Assembly (NCBI RefSeq): GCF_013304825.1 | Contig: NZ_JAAWUO010000005.1 | Coordinates: 98,226 to 162,225 of the forward strand | Direction: 5' to 3' | From: Blautia schinkii | GTDB lineage: Bacteria; Bacillota; Clostridia; Lachnospirales; Lachnospiraceae | Length of the DNA stretch: 64,000 nucleotides | In this document: in pieces, positions 1 to 9,715 of the stretch | Layout: every line of letters begins with the position of its first letter | How positions within the stretch are numbered: position 1 is the stretch's first letter | The notes under the pieces: generated by a model | Told to the model about the DNA's origin: nothing | Database searches by the model: none | The model's input: the letters and a program-made list of their open reading frames with translations, nothing else | Translations under genes and position numbers: made by a program

Positions 1-241
1 TACTGAGGACGATCCAGCTGAGTGCTGTTGTCACAAGACCCTCACGTGCATAAAAAGCTTTTTTTGTGGGTTTGCGGCTGACCAGCGGAACGCCGACAGC
101 CAGGCATGCCAGTATTGTGATCAGAAAAGCGATGCCGGCTTTTTCGCGGTAGATCAGAGCTGTGATTCCGGGAACCAGCATACATACAGCTTCTACGTTC
201 ATGATCCATCCCAGTATATAAACAATAATCGAATAATTCAT
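1..241 (-). CDS. trkH: TrkH family potassium uptake membrane subunit, N-terminal part
   Basis: This is the first 80 residues of a membrane protein that runs off the left edge. The product begins MNYSIIVYILGWIMNVEA, has two hydrophobic segments (about residues 3-28 and 33-50), and then carries an ARxGxVTxALSWIVLS stretch typical of TrkH/KtrB potassium channels. TrkH would form the K+ pore gated by the cytoplasmic TrkA subunit encoded just upstream. The start ATG is 15 bases past the trkA stop and has an AAAAGG ribosome site, so the two genes are almost certainly one trkA-trkH operon. The rest of the gene is not in view. I identify the family from the N-terminal sequence and the neighbour. Confidence 0.85.
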   Translation of the reverse strand, partial: MNYSIIVYILGWIMNVEAVCMLVPGITALIYREKAGIAFLITILACLAVGVPLVSRKPTKKAFYAREGLVTTALSWIVLS

Positions 242-256
242 TTTTCGGTACCTTTT

Positions 257-1612
257 CTACGCAAGAATATCTGTGATGTCACGGAGGCCTTTGTGTGTAG
301 TAACAATGATAACAGTGTCACCGACCTGAATGGTATCCTGACCACGGGGGATGCGGATACGACCGTTACGGTTAAGACAGCCGACCAGAAGATTTTTGCG
401 GAGATTCAGGTCTGCAAGAGGAATATCTGTCACCTGGGATTCTTCACGAATGGCGAATTCCAGGGCTTCTGCGTTGCCGTCCAGTATATGATAAAGAGTT
501 TCCACATTGCTTCCGATACTATTTTGTGTGGCACGAACATACTGCAGGATATAATCAGCAGTGATGTTCTTGGGATAAATAATGCTTCCGATATCAAGCG
601 TATCAATGACATCATCGAATTCCAGACGGTTGACCTTGGCAATCAGCTTGGCATCGGAGATACTTTTGGCAAAAAGGGCAAGGAAAACATTCTCCTCATC
701 CAGATTGGTAAGGGTGACAAAGGATTCGGATTCTGTAAGTCCTTCTTCAAGAAGGAGAGAACGGTTTGTTCCGTCACCGTTGATAATGGTTGCTTCAGGA
801 AGCAGCTCGCTTAAATGCTCACAGCGTTCTTTGTTCTGCTCGATGATCTTGACATCGATTTTCATATCAAGAAGTGCAAGGGTAAGATAATAGGAAATGG
901 TTCCACCACCTACGATGATGCAGTTCTTGACCTGATTGGTCTTGAGGCCGATCTTGCGGAAAAAGCTTGCTGCATTCAGCGGGGAAGCCAGGATGGAAAC
1001 CATATCACCGTTGTGGATGATGTGATCACCGCCGGGAATGGATACATTGTCAGGACTCTCGATAGCGCAGACAAGGATATCGCTGCGGAAAGTGTCGGAA
1101 ACCTGAGATACACTCATTCCGTCAAGCTTAAATTCCGGAAGAACCTTGAATTTAAGAAGCTCTACACGGCCACGTGCAAAGGTGTCGATCTTGATTGCTG
1201 ATGGAAAACGGAGAAGTCGTGAGATTTCCTGTGCAGCGGCAAGCTCCGGGTTAATGATCATGGTAACACCAAGACGTTCTTTGATGAAGCCGATTTCTTT
1301 TCCATAAATTGGGTTTCGGACACGGGCGATAGTCTGACAGTGGTTGGCCTTCTGTGCGATCAGGCAGCAGAGAAGGTTCAGTTCGTCAGATGCAGTTACT
1401 GCGATCAGGATATCCGCAGTGTCAACGCCTGCCTCCATTAAAGTATTGATGCTGGCACCATTACCGACGATTCCCATAGCGTCGATATTTTCACAGAGAT
1501 CATTGATCTTATCGGCGACAATGTCGACCAGAGTAATATCAATATCCTCTGCCTGAAGCTGCTCTGCAAGGTTTCTGCCAACTTTGCCGCAGCCTACAAT
1601 AATTACCTGCAT
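257..1612 (-). CDS. trkA: Trk system potassium uptake regulatory protein TrkA
   Basis: Cytoplasmic gating subunit of the Trk potassium transporter, binding NAD(H) or nucleotides through two RCK modules. The 451-residue product begins MQVIIVGCGKVGRNLAEQL, a GxGxxG Rossmann motif. A second half starts near residue 225 with NCIIVGGGTISYYLTLAL, so it has the usual RCK_N-RCK_C-RCK_N-RCK_C layout and full family length. I chose the ATG at 1612 because GAAGGAGGAA lies just upstream and the Rossmann fold starts at residue 2; an upstream extension to 1684 would add unrelated residues and run through the leader hairpin. It is followed by trkH. A sigma-A type promoter and a small hairpin precede it. Confidence 0.95.
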   Translation of the reverse strand: MQVIIVGCGKVGRNLAEQLQAEDIDITLVDIVADKINDLCENIDAMGIVGNGASINTLMEAGVDTADILIAVTASDELNLLCCLIAQKANHCQTIARVRNPIYGKEIGFIKERLGVTMIINPELAAAQEISRLLRFPSAIKIDTFARGRVELLKFKVLPEFKLDGMSVSQVSDTFRSDILVCAIESPDNVSIPGGDHIIHNGDMVSILASPLNAASFFRKIGLKTNQVKNCIIVGGGTISYYLTLALLDMKIDVKIIEQNKERCEHLSELLPEATIINGDGTNRSLLLEEGLTESESFVTLTNLDEENVFLALFAKSISDAKLIAKVNRLEFDDVIDTLDIGSIIYPKNITADYILQYVRATQNSIGSNVETLYHILDGNAEALEFAIREESQVTDIPLADLNLRKNLLVGCLNRNGRIRIPRGQDTIQVGDTVIIVTTHKGLRDITDILA

Positions 1613-1660
1613 AATTTCCTCCTTCAATAGCCGGCTAGGGCTACAATCATAAGTAAAAAT

Positions 1661-1682
1661 GCCTATCAGTGTAAAAATAGGC
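1661..1682 (-). promoter_or_regulatory. Small hairpin in the trkA leader
   Basis: On the minus strand GCCTAT and ATAGGC form a 6-bp stem with a 10-base loop followed by ATTTTTA. It sits between the predicted trkA promoter and the ribosome site, so it could be a weak attenuator. No known riboswitch class is recognisable here. Confidence 0.35.
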
Positions 1683-1688
1683 AAGGAT

Positions 1689-1717
1689 ATTATAGCACTG
1701 TAACCAGGATTTTTAAA
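1689..1717 (-). promoter_or_regulatory. Sigma-A type promoter for trkA-trkH
   Basis: On the minus strand TTTAAA (1712-1717) and TATAAT (1689-1694) are separated by 17 bases. The -10 box is perfect and the -35 box matches consensus at 4 of 6 positions. The transcript would start near 1682, about 70 bases before the trkA ATG. Confidence 0.6.
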
Positions 1718-1815
1718 CAGTAATATTTTCTTCTATTTATTGAAAAAAATGATAGAAACATAGAGATTTATGAAGGAAAGAATGTTTTTTGAAAAAGAAG
1801 AGGAAGGGGATTTTC

Positions 1816-1841
1816 ACATATTGGAAAAAATATCATAAAAT
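1816..1841 (+). promoter_or_regulatory. Possible sporulation (sigma-E type) promoter of cotJABC
   Basis: ACATATT (1816-1822) and CATAAAAT (1834-1841) resemble the -35 and -10 boxes of sigma-E promoters, which drive cotJ in Bacillus subtilis. The spacing here is only 11 bases, shorter than the usual 13-15, so this is a weak call. The rest of 1718-1873 is A/T-rich and shows no gene. Confidence 0.3.
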
Positions 1842-1873
1842 ATATCGTGATCATGAATGAAAGGAATTCGCTT

Positions 1874-2233
1874 ATGGATCGATTTCAGATGAATCGTTCG
1901 GGGTGCAGACCGTATAATTATACATGTGGAATGAATAATACGTCTTTTCCCCGCAATGATCGTTCATCTTCAGATATGCAAAACTGCAGCAGACAGAACA
2001 GCAGCTGCATGAATAATCAGAAAGATCAGAAAGAAGGCTGCAGCTGCAAAATGCCGGGAATCAAGCCGTCTCAGGAAATGTATTCTCATCTGAAGCATCT
2101 GGTTCCGGCCATGGCTTATGTACCATGCCAGGAGTTTGCACCTACCTTTGAACTTCAAAAGGCTCTTCAGGTCGGAACGATCTTTCCGGAACTTTGCAAG
2201 CCGTTTTGTGGCAGGAGAGGAGGACGTAGATAA
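1874..2233 (+). CDS. cotJA: Spore coat associated protein CotJA
   Basis: A 119-residue protein. Its N-terminal 65 residues are Asn/Ser/Cys-rich and low in complexity. The C-terminal half carries the CotJA core: PAMAYVPCQEFAPTFELQKA, then GTIFPELCKPFCGRRGGRR. In B. subtilis CotJA is part of the spore coat and needs CotJC for assembly. The ATG at 1874 is favoured over GTG 1847 and ATG 1853 because GAAAGGA lies 8 bases upstream of it. The stop codon overlaps the next start (TAATG), so cotJA, cotJB and cotJC are translationally coupled. The Cys-rich N-terminus is longer than in Bacillus and may allow disulfide or metal cross-linking; that is inference. Confidence 0.88.
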   Translation: MDRFQMNRSGCRPYNYTCGMNNTSFPRNDRSSSDMQNCSRQNSSCMNNQKDQKEGCSCKMPGIKPSQEMYSHLKHLVPAMAYVPCQEFAPTFELQKALQVGTIFPELCKPFCGRRGGRR

Positions 2234-2517
2234 TGACTGGAAATGGGAATTGTGCTTCAAAAAAAGAACTTCTGCAGTCCATCAATCAGGTAAGCTTTGC
2301 TATTAATGACCTTCTTCTTTTCCTGGATACTCATCCGCATGAAAAGCGGGCACTGGAATATTTCAGTGAACTCAGTGCCAGAAGAAATGAGCTTCTGAAA
2401 AAATACGCAGAACTCCACGGGCCGCTGACTGTTGATACAGCAAACGACAGCTGCCTCAGATTCTGGCAGTGGATGGAACAGCCGTTTCCCTGGGAACAGG
2501 AAGGAGGATGCAGATAA
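2233..2517 (+). CDS. cotJB: Spore coat protein CotJB
   Basis: A 94-residue protein of the CotJB family, rich in Leu, Glu and Lys. It has the family pattern of a helical INQVSFAINDLLLFLDTHP segment and a C-terminal CLRFWQWMEQPFPWE segment. It shares one base with the cotJA stop and lies 3 bases before cotJC, so the three genes form one operon. CotJB acts with CotJA and CotJC in the inner spore coat; its biochemical role is not known. Length and order match the family. Confidence 0.9.
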   Translation: MTGNGNCASKKELLQSINQVSFAINDLLLFLDTHPHEKRALEYFSELSARRNELLKKYAELHGPLTVDTANDSCLRFWQWMEQPFPWEQEGGCR

Positions 2518-2520
2518 GTT

Positions 2521-3144
2521 ATGTGGAATTATGAAAAAAGACTTCAGTATCCTGTAAACATTAAAACTCCGAACGCAAAGCTGGCCCAGTTTATCATGAG
2601 CCAGTACGGTGGGCCGGATGGCGAAATCGGAGCTTCCATGCGCTATCTTTCCCAGCGTTTTACTGCGCCGAACCGGATGGCAGCAGCAGTTCTTAATGAT
2701 GTTGCGACAGAAGAACTGGCACATCTGGAAATGGTATCCACCATTGTCCATCAGCTGACCAGGAATCTTTCCATGGAAGAGATCGAGAACAGCGGACTTG
2801 GACCGTATTATATTGACCATACAGTGGGAGTATGGCCGCAGGCGGCAGGAGGAGTGCCGTTTAATGCCTGCGAATTCCAGAGCAAGGGTGATCCGATCAC
2901 GGATCTGTTTGAAGACCTGGCTGCAGAGCAGAAAGCACGCTCCACTTATGATAATATCCTCCGTGTGGTAAGAAATATTCCGGAGGTTGCTGACCCGATC
3001 CGTTTCCTTCGGGCAAGAGAAGTTGTGCATTTCCAGCGTTTTGGTGAGGCACTTCGTTCTGTTCAGGAACAGCTGGATGCAAAAAATTTCTATGCTTTTA
3101 ATCCTAGCTTTGATAATCCGTGTAAAGCGTCCTGCGAAGATTGA
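2521..3144 (+). CDS. cotJC: CotJC, manganese-catalase-like spore coat protein
   Basis: A 207-residue protein of the manganese catalase (ferritin-like four-helix) family, found in the spore coat. Likely metal ligands are visible in EELAHLEM (about residues 64-71), AEQKAR and REVVHFQRF: the pattern of Glu plus ExxH pairs expected of a di-manganese site. It may detoxify peroxide in the forespore or mother cell, but in Bacillus it is mainly known as a coat structural component. An AGGAGG ribosome site precedes the ATG. It is the last gene of cotJABC and is followed by a strong hairpin that separates it from the convergent activase gene. Confidence 0.93.
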   Translation: MWNYEKRLQYPVNIKTPNAKLAQFIMSQYGGPDGEIGASMRYLSQRFTAPNRMAAAVLNDVATEELAHLEMVSTIVHQLTRNLSMEEIENSGLGPYYIDHTVGVWPQAAGGVPFNACEFQSKGDPITDLFEDLAAEQKARSTYDNILRVVRNIPEVADPIRFLRAREVVHFQRFGEALRSVQEQLDAKNFYAFNPSFDNPCKASCED

Positions 3145-3155
3145 TGAAATAAGAA

Positions 3156-3202
3156 AAGCTGCACAGCTGTTTCTGTTATGCCTGAAAACAGCCGTGCAGC
3201 TT
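3156..3202. terminator. Bidirectional terminator between cotJC and the activase gene
   Basis: AAGCTGCACAGCTGTTT and its near-complement AAACAGCCGTGCAGCTT form a long stem. T-rich sequence follows on the minus strand and A/T-rich sequence on the plus strand, so it probably ends both convergent transcripts. Confidence 0.8.
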
Positions 3203-3241
3203 AAATATTTAAAATTTACAGTTTATGTCTGCTGCGTATTA

Positions 3242-6200
3242 TTACGATTTCTTTTTATCATCCTTATGCAGATTTTTCTGTGCAGTGGAGAGCATCAGCT
3301 TGATTCGGTTCAGCTGGTTTACTTCACTTGCACCCGGATCATAATCAATGGCAACGATGTTTGCTTCCGGATGCTCGCGACGAACTTCCTTGATAACACC
3401 TTTACCTACGATGTGATTTGGCAGGCAGCCAAATGGCTGGATGCAGACGATGTTTGGAACACCGCCGTGGATCAGCTCCATCATCTCACCTGTCAGGAAC
3501 CAGCCCTCACCTGTCTGGTTTCCGGCAGAAACGATCGGAGAAGCCATTTTTGCAAGGTCACGGATATCAGCTGCAGGTGTAAAGTGACGACTCTGCTCAA
3601 GAGCTTCGTTAGCAGTTTTGCGCAGCCAGTCAATAGCCTTAAGACCTAAGTTGGCAATGGTAGCCTTGGATTTTTTGAAGCCAAGCTTCTCAACCTTGAA
3701 GTTCTGGTTGTAGAAGCAGTAGCAGATAAAGTCGATCAGATCCGGAACAACCGGTTCTGCACCCTCTGCCTCCAGCAGGTCTGCAAGGTGGTTGTTTGCT
3801 GCCGGAAGGAACTTGACAAGGATCTCACCTACAATACCAACACGAGGTTTTTTATCATCGGAAATCGGGATCGTATCAAAATCATGAACCATTTCACGGC
3901 ACATTTTCTTAAAGGTACCATGGCTTACGCTGCTGCCTGTTACGAAGGCAATGACGCGCTGCTCCCAGATCTTGTGCTTGCGGTTTACGATACCTTCCTC
4001 AAGCTCATATGGCCGCATGCGGTATACACATTTCATCAGGATATCACCGAATACGGCACCGTAAACAATACGCTTGATCAGAGGCAGTGTCAGTTTGAAT
4101 CCAGGGTTGCTCTCAAGGCCGCTTAAGTTCAGGGAGATAACCGGAACCTGTTCCATGCCGGCTTTTTTCAGGGCACGGCGGATAAATGCAATGTAGTTGG
4201 AGGCGCGGCAGCCACCACCTGTCTGGGACATGATAACTGCTGTTTTGTTCAGGTCATATTTGCCGGAAAGAAGGGCATCCATGATCTGTCCTACCACCAT
4301 CAGGGACGGATAGCAGGCATCATTGTTTACATATTTAAGGCCCACATCAACAGCGTGCTTGTTGTCATTTGGGAGGACTTCCAGGTTATAGCCGGATGCG
4401 TTAAAGGCAGCCTCAAAGATTCCGAAGTGGAAAGGAGACATCTGCGGGCAGAGGATGGTGTATTCCTTACGCATCTGCTTGGTAAAGGATACTTTCTCAA
4501 TGGAAGCCGGCTTGATGTTTCTCTTTTTATTCTGCGCCTGTTTTGCGCGGATGGCAGCAATCAGGGAACGGATACGGATCCTTGCAGCACCGAGGTTGTT
4601 GACCTCATCGATCTTCAGGCAGGTGTAGATCTTGTCACTTCCGTCCAGGATTTCATAAACCTCATCTGTAGTAACTGCATCAAGTCCGCAGCCGAAAGAG
4701 TTCAGCTGGATCAGATCCAGATCATCTCTTGTCTTTACAAAGTTTGCAGCAGAGTAGAGACGGGAATGGTACATCCACTGGTCATTAACACGGATTGGAC
4801 GCTCCACATGGCCAAGGTGAGCAACAGAATCTTCAGTAAATACAGCGATTCCGTAGCTGTTGATCATATCCGGGATTCCATGGTGGATCTCAGGATCGAT
4901 ATGATACGGACGGCCTGCAAGAACGATTCCGCGGCGTCCTGTTTCTTTCAGGTACCGGAGAGTTTCCTCGCCTTTTTTCTGCACATCGCGGTGTACAGCG
5001 GACAGCTCATCCCATGCTTTATGTGCAGCTGCTTTTACCTCGGCGGCAGGAATGTCAGGGAATTCTTCCACAAGCCGGTTGGTCAGGATTTCCTCGGAGG
5101 TAAAGGCCATGAACGGATTGCGGAAAGTGATGGATGGATCGTTAAGCTCGTCCACGTTATTCTTGATATTTTCCGCATAGGAAGTAACGATCGGGCAATT
5201 GTAGTGGTTGACTGCATCCGGGAACTCATTTCGCTCATACGGGATACATGGGTAGAAGATAAATTTCACGCCATTGCGGATCAGCCATGTCACATGTCCG
5301 TGAGCAAGTTTTGCAGGGTAGCACTCGGACTCACTTGGGATGGACTCAATACCCAGCTCATAGATCTTACGTGTGGAAGTCGGAGAGAGAACCACCTGAT
5401 ATTTCAGTTCAGTAAAGAATGTATACCAGAACGGATAGTTCTCAAACATGTTCAGCACACGTGGGATACCAACCTGTCCGCGGGTTGCCTTATCTGTAGA
5501 AAGCGGTTCATAGGAAAAGATCCTCTTATATTTATAGTCAAAAAGGTTCGGGATATGATCCTTGTTTTTCTCTTTTCCAAGGCCGCGCTCGCAGCGGTTT
5601 CCGCTGATGTATTTACGTCCGCCGGAGAATTTGTTGATGGTCAGACGGCAGTTGTTGGTACATCCGCGGCAGTTAGCCATGGAAGTGGTATACTGCAGGC
5701 TGTTGATCTGATCGATGGAAAGCATGGAAGTTTTTTCTCCTTCCTGATAACGCTCTCTTGCGATCAGAGCTGCACCGAAGGCTCCCATGATTCCTGCGAT
5801 ATCCGGGCGGATAGCCTGGCAGTTGGCGATTTTCTCGAAGCTTCGAAGAACCGCATCATTGTAGAAAGTACCACCCTGTACAACAATGTGCTTGCCAAGT
5901 TCGGAAGCATCGGAAACCTTGATAACTTTGTAAAGGGCATTCTTGATAACGGAGTAGGCAAGACCAGCTGAGATATCAGAAACCTCTGCGCCTTCTTTCT
6001 GTGCCTGTTTAACTTTGGAATTCATAAATACAGTACAACGTGTTCCGAGATCAATCGGATGCTTTGCAAAAAGTGCAGCTTTCGCGAAGTCCTGTACTGT
6101 ATAGTTCAGGGATTTGGCGAAAGTTTCGATAAAGGAACCGCAGCCTGAGGAACATGCCTCATTCAGCTGTACGCTGTCAACAGTCTGGTTGCGGATCTTG

Positions 6201-7483
6201 ATGCACTTCATATCCTGACCGCCGATGTCAAGGATACAGTCAACTTCCGGGTCAAAGAAAGCGGCTGCATAATAATGGGAAACAGTTTCAACCTCGCCCT
6301 CATCAAGAAGAAGAGCGGCCTTGATCAGTGCCTCTCCGTATCCGGTAGAGCAGGAAAAAGCAATTTCTGCATCATCAGGAAGCAGCTCGTAGATTTCCTG
6401 AATGGAGCTGATAGTGGTTTTCAGTGGATTACCGTTATTGTTGCTGTAAAAAGAATAGAGAAGGGTTCCGTCCTCACCGACCAGTGCAGTTTTGGTAGTT
6501 GTGGAACCTGCATCGATTCCCAGGAAGCATTTGCCCTTATATGTAGAAAGGTCGCCGGTTTTTACCTTGTAGGCACTCTGGCGGTCATGGAAAGCCTGAT
6601 AATCTTCTTCTGTTGCAAAAAGCGGCTCCATACGTTCTACTTCGAAGTCAAGCTTGATAGTAGTACGCATGCGTTCTTTCAGCTCGATCAGGGATACATT
6701 CACATCCTGTTTTGCATTCAGTGCAGAACCGATAGCTGCGAACAGATGAGAGTTATCCGGTGCAATAATGTGTTCGTCATCCAGCTTCAGAGTACGGATA
6801 AAAGCAGCCTTAAGCTCTGAGAGGAAGTGAAGCGGTCCGCCCAGGAATGCTACATGTCCGCGGATTGGTTTACCGCAGGCAAGACCTGAAATGGTCTGGT
6901 TGACAACTGCCTGGAAAATAGAAGCGGAAAGGTCTTCCTTGGTAGCACCGTCATTGATAAGAGGCTGGATATCTGTCTTGGCAAAAACACCGCAACGGGC
7001 TGCAATCGGATAGAGCGCCTTGTAATGCTTGGCATACTCATTAAGTCCTGGTGCATCTGTCTGGAGAAGGGAAGCCATCTGGTCGATGAAGGAGCCTGTA
7101 CCTCCGGCGCAGATACCGTTCATACGCTGCTCAACGTTTCCGTTTTCAAAATAGATGATCTTGGCATCCTCGCCGCCCAGCTCGATGGCTACATCGGTTT
7201 TAGGTGCAAGCTTCTGAAGGGAAGTGGAAACAGCAATAACCTCCTGGACAAAAGGAATTTCCAGATGGTTGGCAAGTGTCAGTCCACCGGAACCTGTGAT
7301 CACCGGGCAGAGCGTAAGCTCGCCAAGCTGGTTCTCGGCTTTTTGAAGAAGATCTGCAAGTGTTTCCTGGATATTTGCAAAATGTCTCTTATAATCAGAG
7401 AAAACAAGGTTATCATTTTCGTCTAAGATGGCAATCTTGACAGTGGTGGAACCAATGTCAATTCCAAGTGTGTGTTTCTTCAT
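3242..7483 (-). CDS. Giant 2-hydroxyacyl-CoA dehydratase activase (ASKHA ATPase)
   Basis: A 1413-residue cytoplasmic protein related to HgdC-type activators, which use ATP hydrolysis to inject an electron into 2-hydroxyacyl-CoA dehydratases. Two ASKHA/BcrAD ATPase domains are in tandem: the first opens with [16 protein letters not shown] and has [11 protein letters not shown]; the second opens near residue 316 with [17 protein letters not shown] and has [16 protein letters not shown] cysteine cluster, [11 protein letters not shown], lies near residue 604 and could hold an Fe-S centre. The DUF2229-type region follows (about 650 on), and the last 400 residues resemble dehydratase subunits ([19 protein letters not shown]). 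This fused form is common in clostridia, but its substrate is unknown. No dehydratase genes lie nearby. The ATG at 7483 has GGAGG upstream. Confidence 0.9.
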   Translation of the reverse strand: MKKHTLGIDIGSTTVKIAILDENDNLVFSDYKRHFANIQETLADLLQKAENQLGELTLCPVITGSGGLTLANHLEIPFVQEVIAVSTSLQKLAPKTDVAIELGGEDAKIIYFENGNVEQRMNGICAGGTGSFIDQMASLLQTDAPGLNEYAKHYKALYPIAARCGVFAKTDIQPLINDGATKEDLSASIFQAVVNQTISGLACGKPIRGHVAFLGGPLHFLSELKAAFIRTLKLDDEHIIAPDNSHLFAAIGSALNAKQDVNVSLIELKERMRTTIKLDFEVERMEPLFATEEDYQAFHDRQSAYKVKTGDLSTYKGKCFLGIDAGSTTTKTALVGEDGTLLYSFYSNNNGNPLKTTISSIQEIYELLPDDAEIAFSCSTGYGEALIKAALLLDEGEVETVSHYYAAAFFDPEVDCILDIGGQDMKCIKIRNQTVDSVQLNEACSSGCGSFIETFAKSLNYTVQDFAKAALFAKHPIDLGTRCTVFMNSKVKQAQKEGAEVSDISAGLAYSVIKNALYKVIKVSDASELGKHIVVQGGTFYNDAVLRSFEKIANCQAIRPDIAGIMGAFGAALIARERYQEGEKTSMLSIDQINSLQYTTSMANCRGCTNNCRLTINKFSGGRKYISGNRCERGLGKEKNKDHIPNLFDYKYKRIFSYEPLSTDKATRGQVGIPRVLNMFENYPFWYTFFTELKYQVVLSPTSTRKIYELGIESIPSESECYPAKLAHGHVTWLIRNGVKFIFYPCIPYERNEFPDAVNHYNCPIVTSYAENIKNNVDELNDPSITFRNPFMAFTSEEILTNRLVEEFPDIPAAEVKAAAHKAWDELSAVHRDVQKKGEETLRYLKETGRRGIVLAGRPYHIDPEIHHGIPDMINSYGIAVFTEDSVAHLGHVERPIRVNDQWMYHSRLYSAANFVKTRDDLDLIQLNSFGCGLDAVTTDEVYEILDGSDKIYTCLKIDEVNNLGAARIRIRSLIAAIRAKQAQNKKRNIKPASIEKVSFTKQMRKEYTILCPQMSPFHFGIFEAAFNASGYNLEVLPNDNKHAVDVGLKYVNNDACYPSLMVVGQIMDALLSGKYDLNKTAVIMSQTGGGCRASNYIAFIRRALKKAGMEQVPVISLNLSGLESNPGFKLTLPLIKRIVYGAVFGDILMKCVYRMRPYELEEGIVNRKHKIWEQRVIAFVTGSSVSHGTFKKMCREMVHDFDTIPISDDKKPRVGIVGEILVKFLPAANNHLADLLEAEGAEPVVPDLIDFICYCFYNQNFKVEKLGFKKSKATIANLGLKAIDWLRKTANEALEQSRHFTPAADIRDLAKMASPIVSAGNQTGEGWFLTGEMMELIHGGVPNIVCIQPFGCLPNHIVGKGVIKEVRREHPEANIVAIDYDPGASEVNQLNRIKLMLSTAQKNLHKDDKKKS

Positions 7484-7597
7484 AAAAAATTGATTTCCTC
7501 CTTGCTGTATCTATAAAGGGGTTGCCCGCTTCTGACATATTTGCCGGGCGGGAGTTATTTCTTCTTATTAAAAAGGATTTTTAAGCGAATACTCTAT

Positions 7598-7626
7598 ATT
7601 ATACGATATCGTTTAAAAAATGGCAA
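7598..7626 (-). promoter_or_regulatory. Sigma-A type promoter for the activase gene
   Basis: On the minus strand TTGCCA (7621-7626) and TATAAT (7598-7603) are exactly 17 bases apart. The leader is about 110 bases and contains a short GC-rich dyad near 7523-7550. Confidence 0.75.
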
Positions 7627-7666
7627 TGTAAAAGTTTAACAATCAGTAGCAGGAAAGAGAAAAATG

Positions 7667-7675
7667 TGTTATGAT
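7667..7675 (+). promoter_or_regulatory. Extended -10 promoter for tgt
   Basis: TGTTATGAT is an extended -10 element with no clear -35 box. The leader of about 140 bases before tgt contains a dyad, GCGGAT/ATCCGC (7776-7793), but no recognisable preQ1 riboswitch. Confidence 0.45.
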
Positions 7676-7820
7676 ATTGTCCAAAAGCTCTGGCAAAATA
7701 TTGACGGAGCAGACTCGTATCAGGGCATAGTCCTGTAAAGCGGACTGTGAGTGAGAGAATGAAGAAACAGCAGTGCGGATCGGAAATATCCGCCAGACTG
7801 ATTTTCAGAAGGGAAATGAA

Positions 7821-8972
7821 ATGGCAGAATATAAACTGATTACAACAGAAGGAAGAGCGAAAAGAGGAGAATTTAAGACTGTTCATGGAACGATTCAGAC
7901 TCCTGTTTTCATGAATGTAGGAACAATTGCTGCAATTAAGGGAGCTGTGTCCACGGTAGATCTTCATGAGATCGGTACGCAGGTACAGCTGTCCAACACG
8001 TATCATCTTCATGTGCGTCCTGGCGACAAGATCGTGAAACAGCTTGGAGGACTTCACCGTTTTATGAACTGGGACAGACCGATCCTTACCGATTCCGGCG
8101 GATTCCAGGTGTTCTCTCTTGCGAAACTCCGCAAGATTAAGGAAGAGGGTGTTTATTTCAACTCTCATATTGATGGTCATAAGATATTTATGGGCCCTGA
8201 GGAAAGTATGCAGATTCAGTCCAATCTGGGTTCTACTATTGCAATGGCTTTTGATGAGTGTCCGAGCAGTGTAGCAGACAGGGACTATGTACAGAAGTCC
8301 GTGGCACGTACCACACGCTGGCTGAAGCGATGCAAGGATGAGATGGCACGTCTGAACAGCCTGCCGGATACCATTAATAAGAATCAGCTTCTTTTTGGTA
8401 TCAACCAGGGCGCTGTTTATGAAGATATCCGTATTGAGCATGCACAGGCAATCGCAGAGCTGGATCTGGACGGATACGCAGTAGGCGGACTTGCTGTTGG
8501 CGAGAGCCATGAGGAGATGTACCGTATTCTGGATGAGGTAGTACCGCATCTTCCGCAGAATAAACCTACTTATCTTATGGGCGTTGGTACTCCGGCTAAC
8601 ATTCTGGAAGGTGTTGAACGTGGTATTGATTTCTTTGACTGTGTATATCCAAGTCGTAACGGCCGTCATGGTCACGTGTACACCAACCATGGAAAAATGA
8701 ATCTTTTCAATGCCAAGTATGAGCTGGATTCCAGGCCGATCGACGAGGAATGCAAGTGCCCGGCCTGCCGTCACTACAGCAGGGCATATATCCGCCATCT
8801 TCTTAAAGCAAAGGAGATGCTGGGAATGAGACTTTGCGTGCTTCATAACCTGTATTTCTATAATCATATGATGGAAGAAATCCGTGACGCACTGGATGCC
8901 GGCAATTTTGCAGCATATAAGAAGATGCGTCTGGAAGGATTTGAGGAAGGCAAGATCAACGGCAACCGGTAA
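7821..8972 (+). CDS. tgt: Queuine/preQ1 tRNA-guanine transglycosylase
   Basis: Exchanges guanine 34 of GUN-anticodon tRNAs for the queuosine precursor preQ1. The 383-residue product has the general base Asp91 in TDSGGFQVFSL, the expected nucleophile Asp273 in FDCVYPSRNGRHG, and the zinc site CKCPACRHYSRAYIRHL followed by a conserved His in LCVLHNLYF. The ATG at 7821 is chosen because GAAGGGAAATGAA precedes it and the family N-terminus begins there; an in-frame upstream start would add 16 unrelated residues. tRNA-Tyr (GTA anticodon) at 52920-53001 is a natural substrate. It is followed by yajC, a common pairing, although yajC has its own promoter here. Confidence 0.96.
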   Translation: MAEYKLITTEGRAKRGEFKTVHGTIQTPVFMNVGTIAAIKGAVSTVDLHEIGTQVQLSNTYHLHVRPGDKIVKQLGGLHRFMNWDRPILTDSGGFQVFSLAKLRKIKEEGVYFNSHIDGHKIFMGPEESMQIQSNLGSTIAMAFDECPSSVADRDYVQKSVARTTRWLKRCKDEMARLNSLPDTINKNQLLFGINQGAVYEDIRIEHAQAIAELDLDGYAVGGLAVGESHEEMYRILDEVVPHLPQNKPTYLMGVGTPANILEGVERGIDFFDCVYPSRNGRHGHVYTNHGKMNLFNAKYELDSRPIDEECKCPACRHYSRAYIRHLLKAKEMLGMRLCVLHNLYFYNHMMEEIRDALDAGNFAAYKKMRLEGFEEGKINGNR

Positions 8973-9021
8973 TAAAGGTATTCCGTAAGAGAAATAACTG
9001 TTGGAAATTACAAGAAAAACC

Positions 9022-9050
9022 TTGAAGAATCAGGGATTTTTGTGTATGAT
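9022..9050 (+). promoter_or_regulatory. Sigma-A promoter for yajC
   Basis: TTGAAG (9022-9027) and TATGAT (9045-9050) are 17 bases apart, with a TG one base upstream of the -10 box. The predicted transcript starts about 85 bases before yajC. Confidence 0.75.
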
Positions 9051-9143
9051 AGTACGAAGTGACACTTTTTATAGCAATTTACCGCTATAGGTCAGAAACG
9101 GCGGGAAACCGCATAAGAATTGATTTTATCAGGAGGAATTGGA

Positions 9144-9458
9144 ATGATCGCATCATCTACAGCAGCAGCTGGCGGACTTAGCGCAGGTCTTGGTATCGTC
9201 TGGATCATAGTGCTTTTTGCAATTATGTATTTCATGATGATCCGTCCGCAGAAGAAGGAGCAGAAGAGAACCCAGACAATGTTAAACAGCATGGAGGTTG
9301 GTGACAGTGTTGTTACTACCAGCGGTTTTTACGGAGTTGTTATTGATATGACAGAGGAAGATGTTATCGTTGAGTTTGGTAACAACAAGAACTGCCGTAT
9401 CCCAATGAGAAAACAGGCAATCGCCGAGGTTGAAAAGGCAGATCAGGCATCTGCTTAA
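9144..9458 (+). CDS. yajC: Preprotein translocase accessory subunit YajC
   Basis: A 104-residue single-pass membrane protein that associates with SecDF and the Sec translocon. It has one hydrophobic helix (about residues 15-34), followed directly by the family signature MIRPQKKEQKRTQTMLNSM and a small beta domain with VGDSVVTTSGFYGVV. The ATG at 9144 has AGGAGG 7 bases upstream; an upstream in-frame codon at 9120 would overlap that site. No secDF is in view. A terminator follows directly. Confidence 0.95.
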   Translation: MIASSTAAAGGLSAGLGIVWIIVLFAIMYFMMIRPQKKEQKRTQTMLNSMEVGDSVVTTSGFYGVVIDMTEEDVIVEFGNNKNCRIPMRKQAIAEVEKADQASA

Positions 9459-9482
9459 TGCACCTGGAATATGAGAGTGAAG

Positions 9483-9517
9483 AGAGGCACTGCGTTTGAT
9501 GCGCGGTGTCTTTTTTT
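9483..9517 (+). terminator. Rho-independent terminator after yajC
   Basis: AGGCACTGCG and TGCGCGGTGTCT form a stem of about 10 bp, including two G-T pairs, with a short loop and a run of seven T. The rest of 9518-9715 is A/T-rich, and I see nothing coding in it. Confidence 0.8.
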
Positions 9518-9715
9518 GGCTACTGAGGACGGGAAATTTTATTTTTGACGATATATGCCGAAATAACAGGATATGTGAAATATTGCATGGAAAAGAGTGG
9601 ATTTTTTAAGAAAATCATGTAATAATGATATTACTATCAGAAATGAGAGTGCGTTTCTTTTTATAATATAATAAAATAATAAACAGAAACAAGAATTCAG
9701 AAAGGGGTCGGTTTT

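Noticed and set aside
257..1684. Longer TrkA start at 1684
   Set aside because: The extra 24 residues precede a strong ribosome site and the Rossmann motif, and run through the leader hairpin.
4355..5971. 538-codon plus-strand open frame inside the activase gene
   Set aside because: The minus-strand protein matches a known family along its whole length. The opposite frame has no recognisable domain.
7676..7820. preQ1 riboswitch before tgt
   Set aside because: The leader has a small GCGGAT/ATCCGC dyad, but not the C-rich loop and A-rich tail of preQ1 classes.
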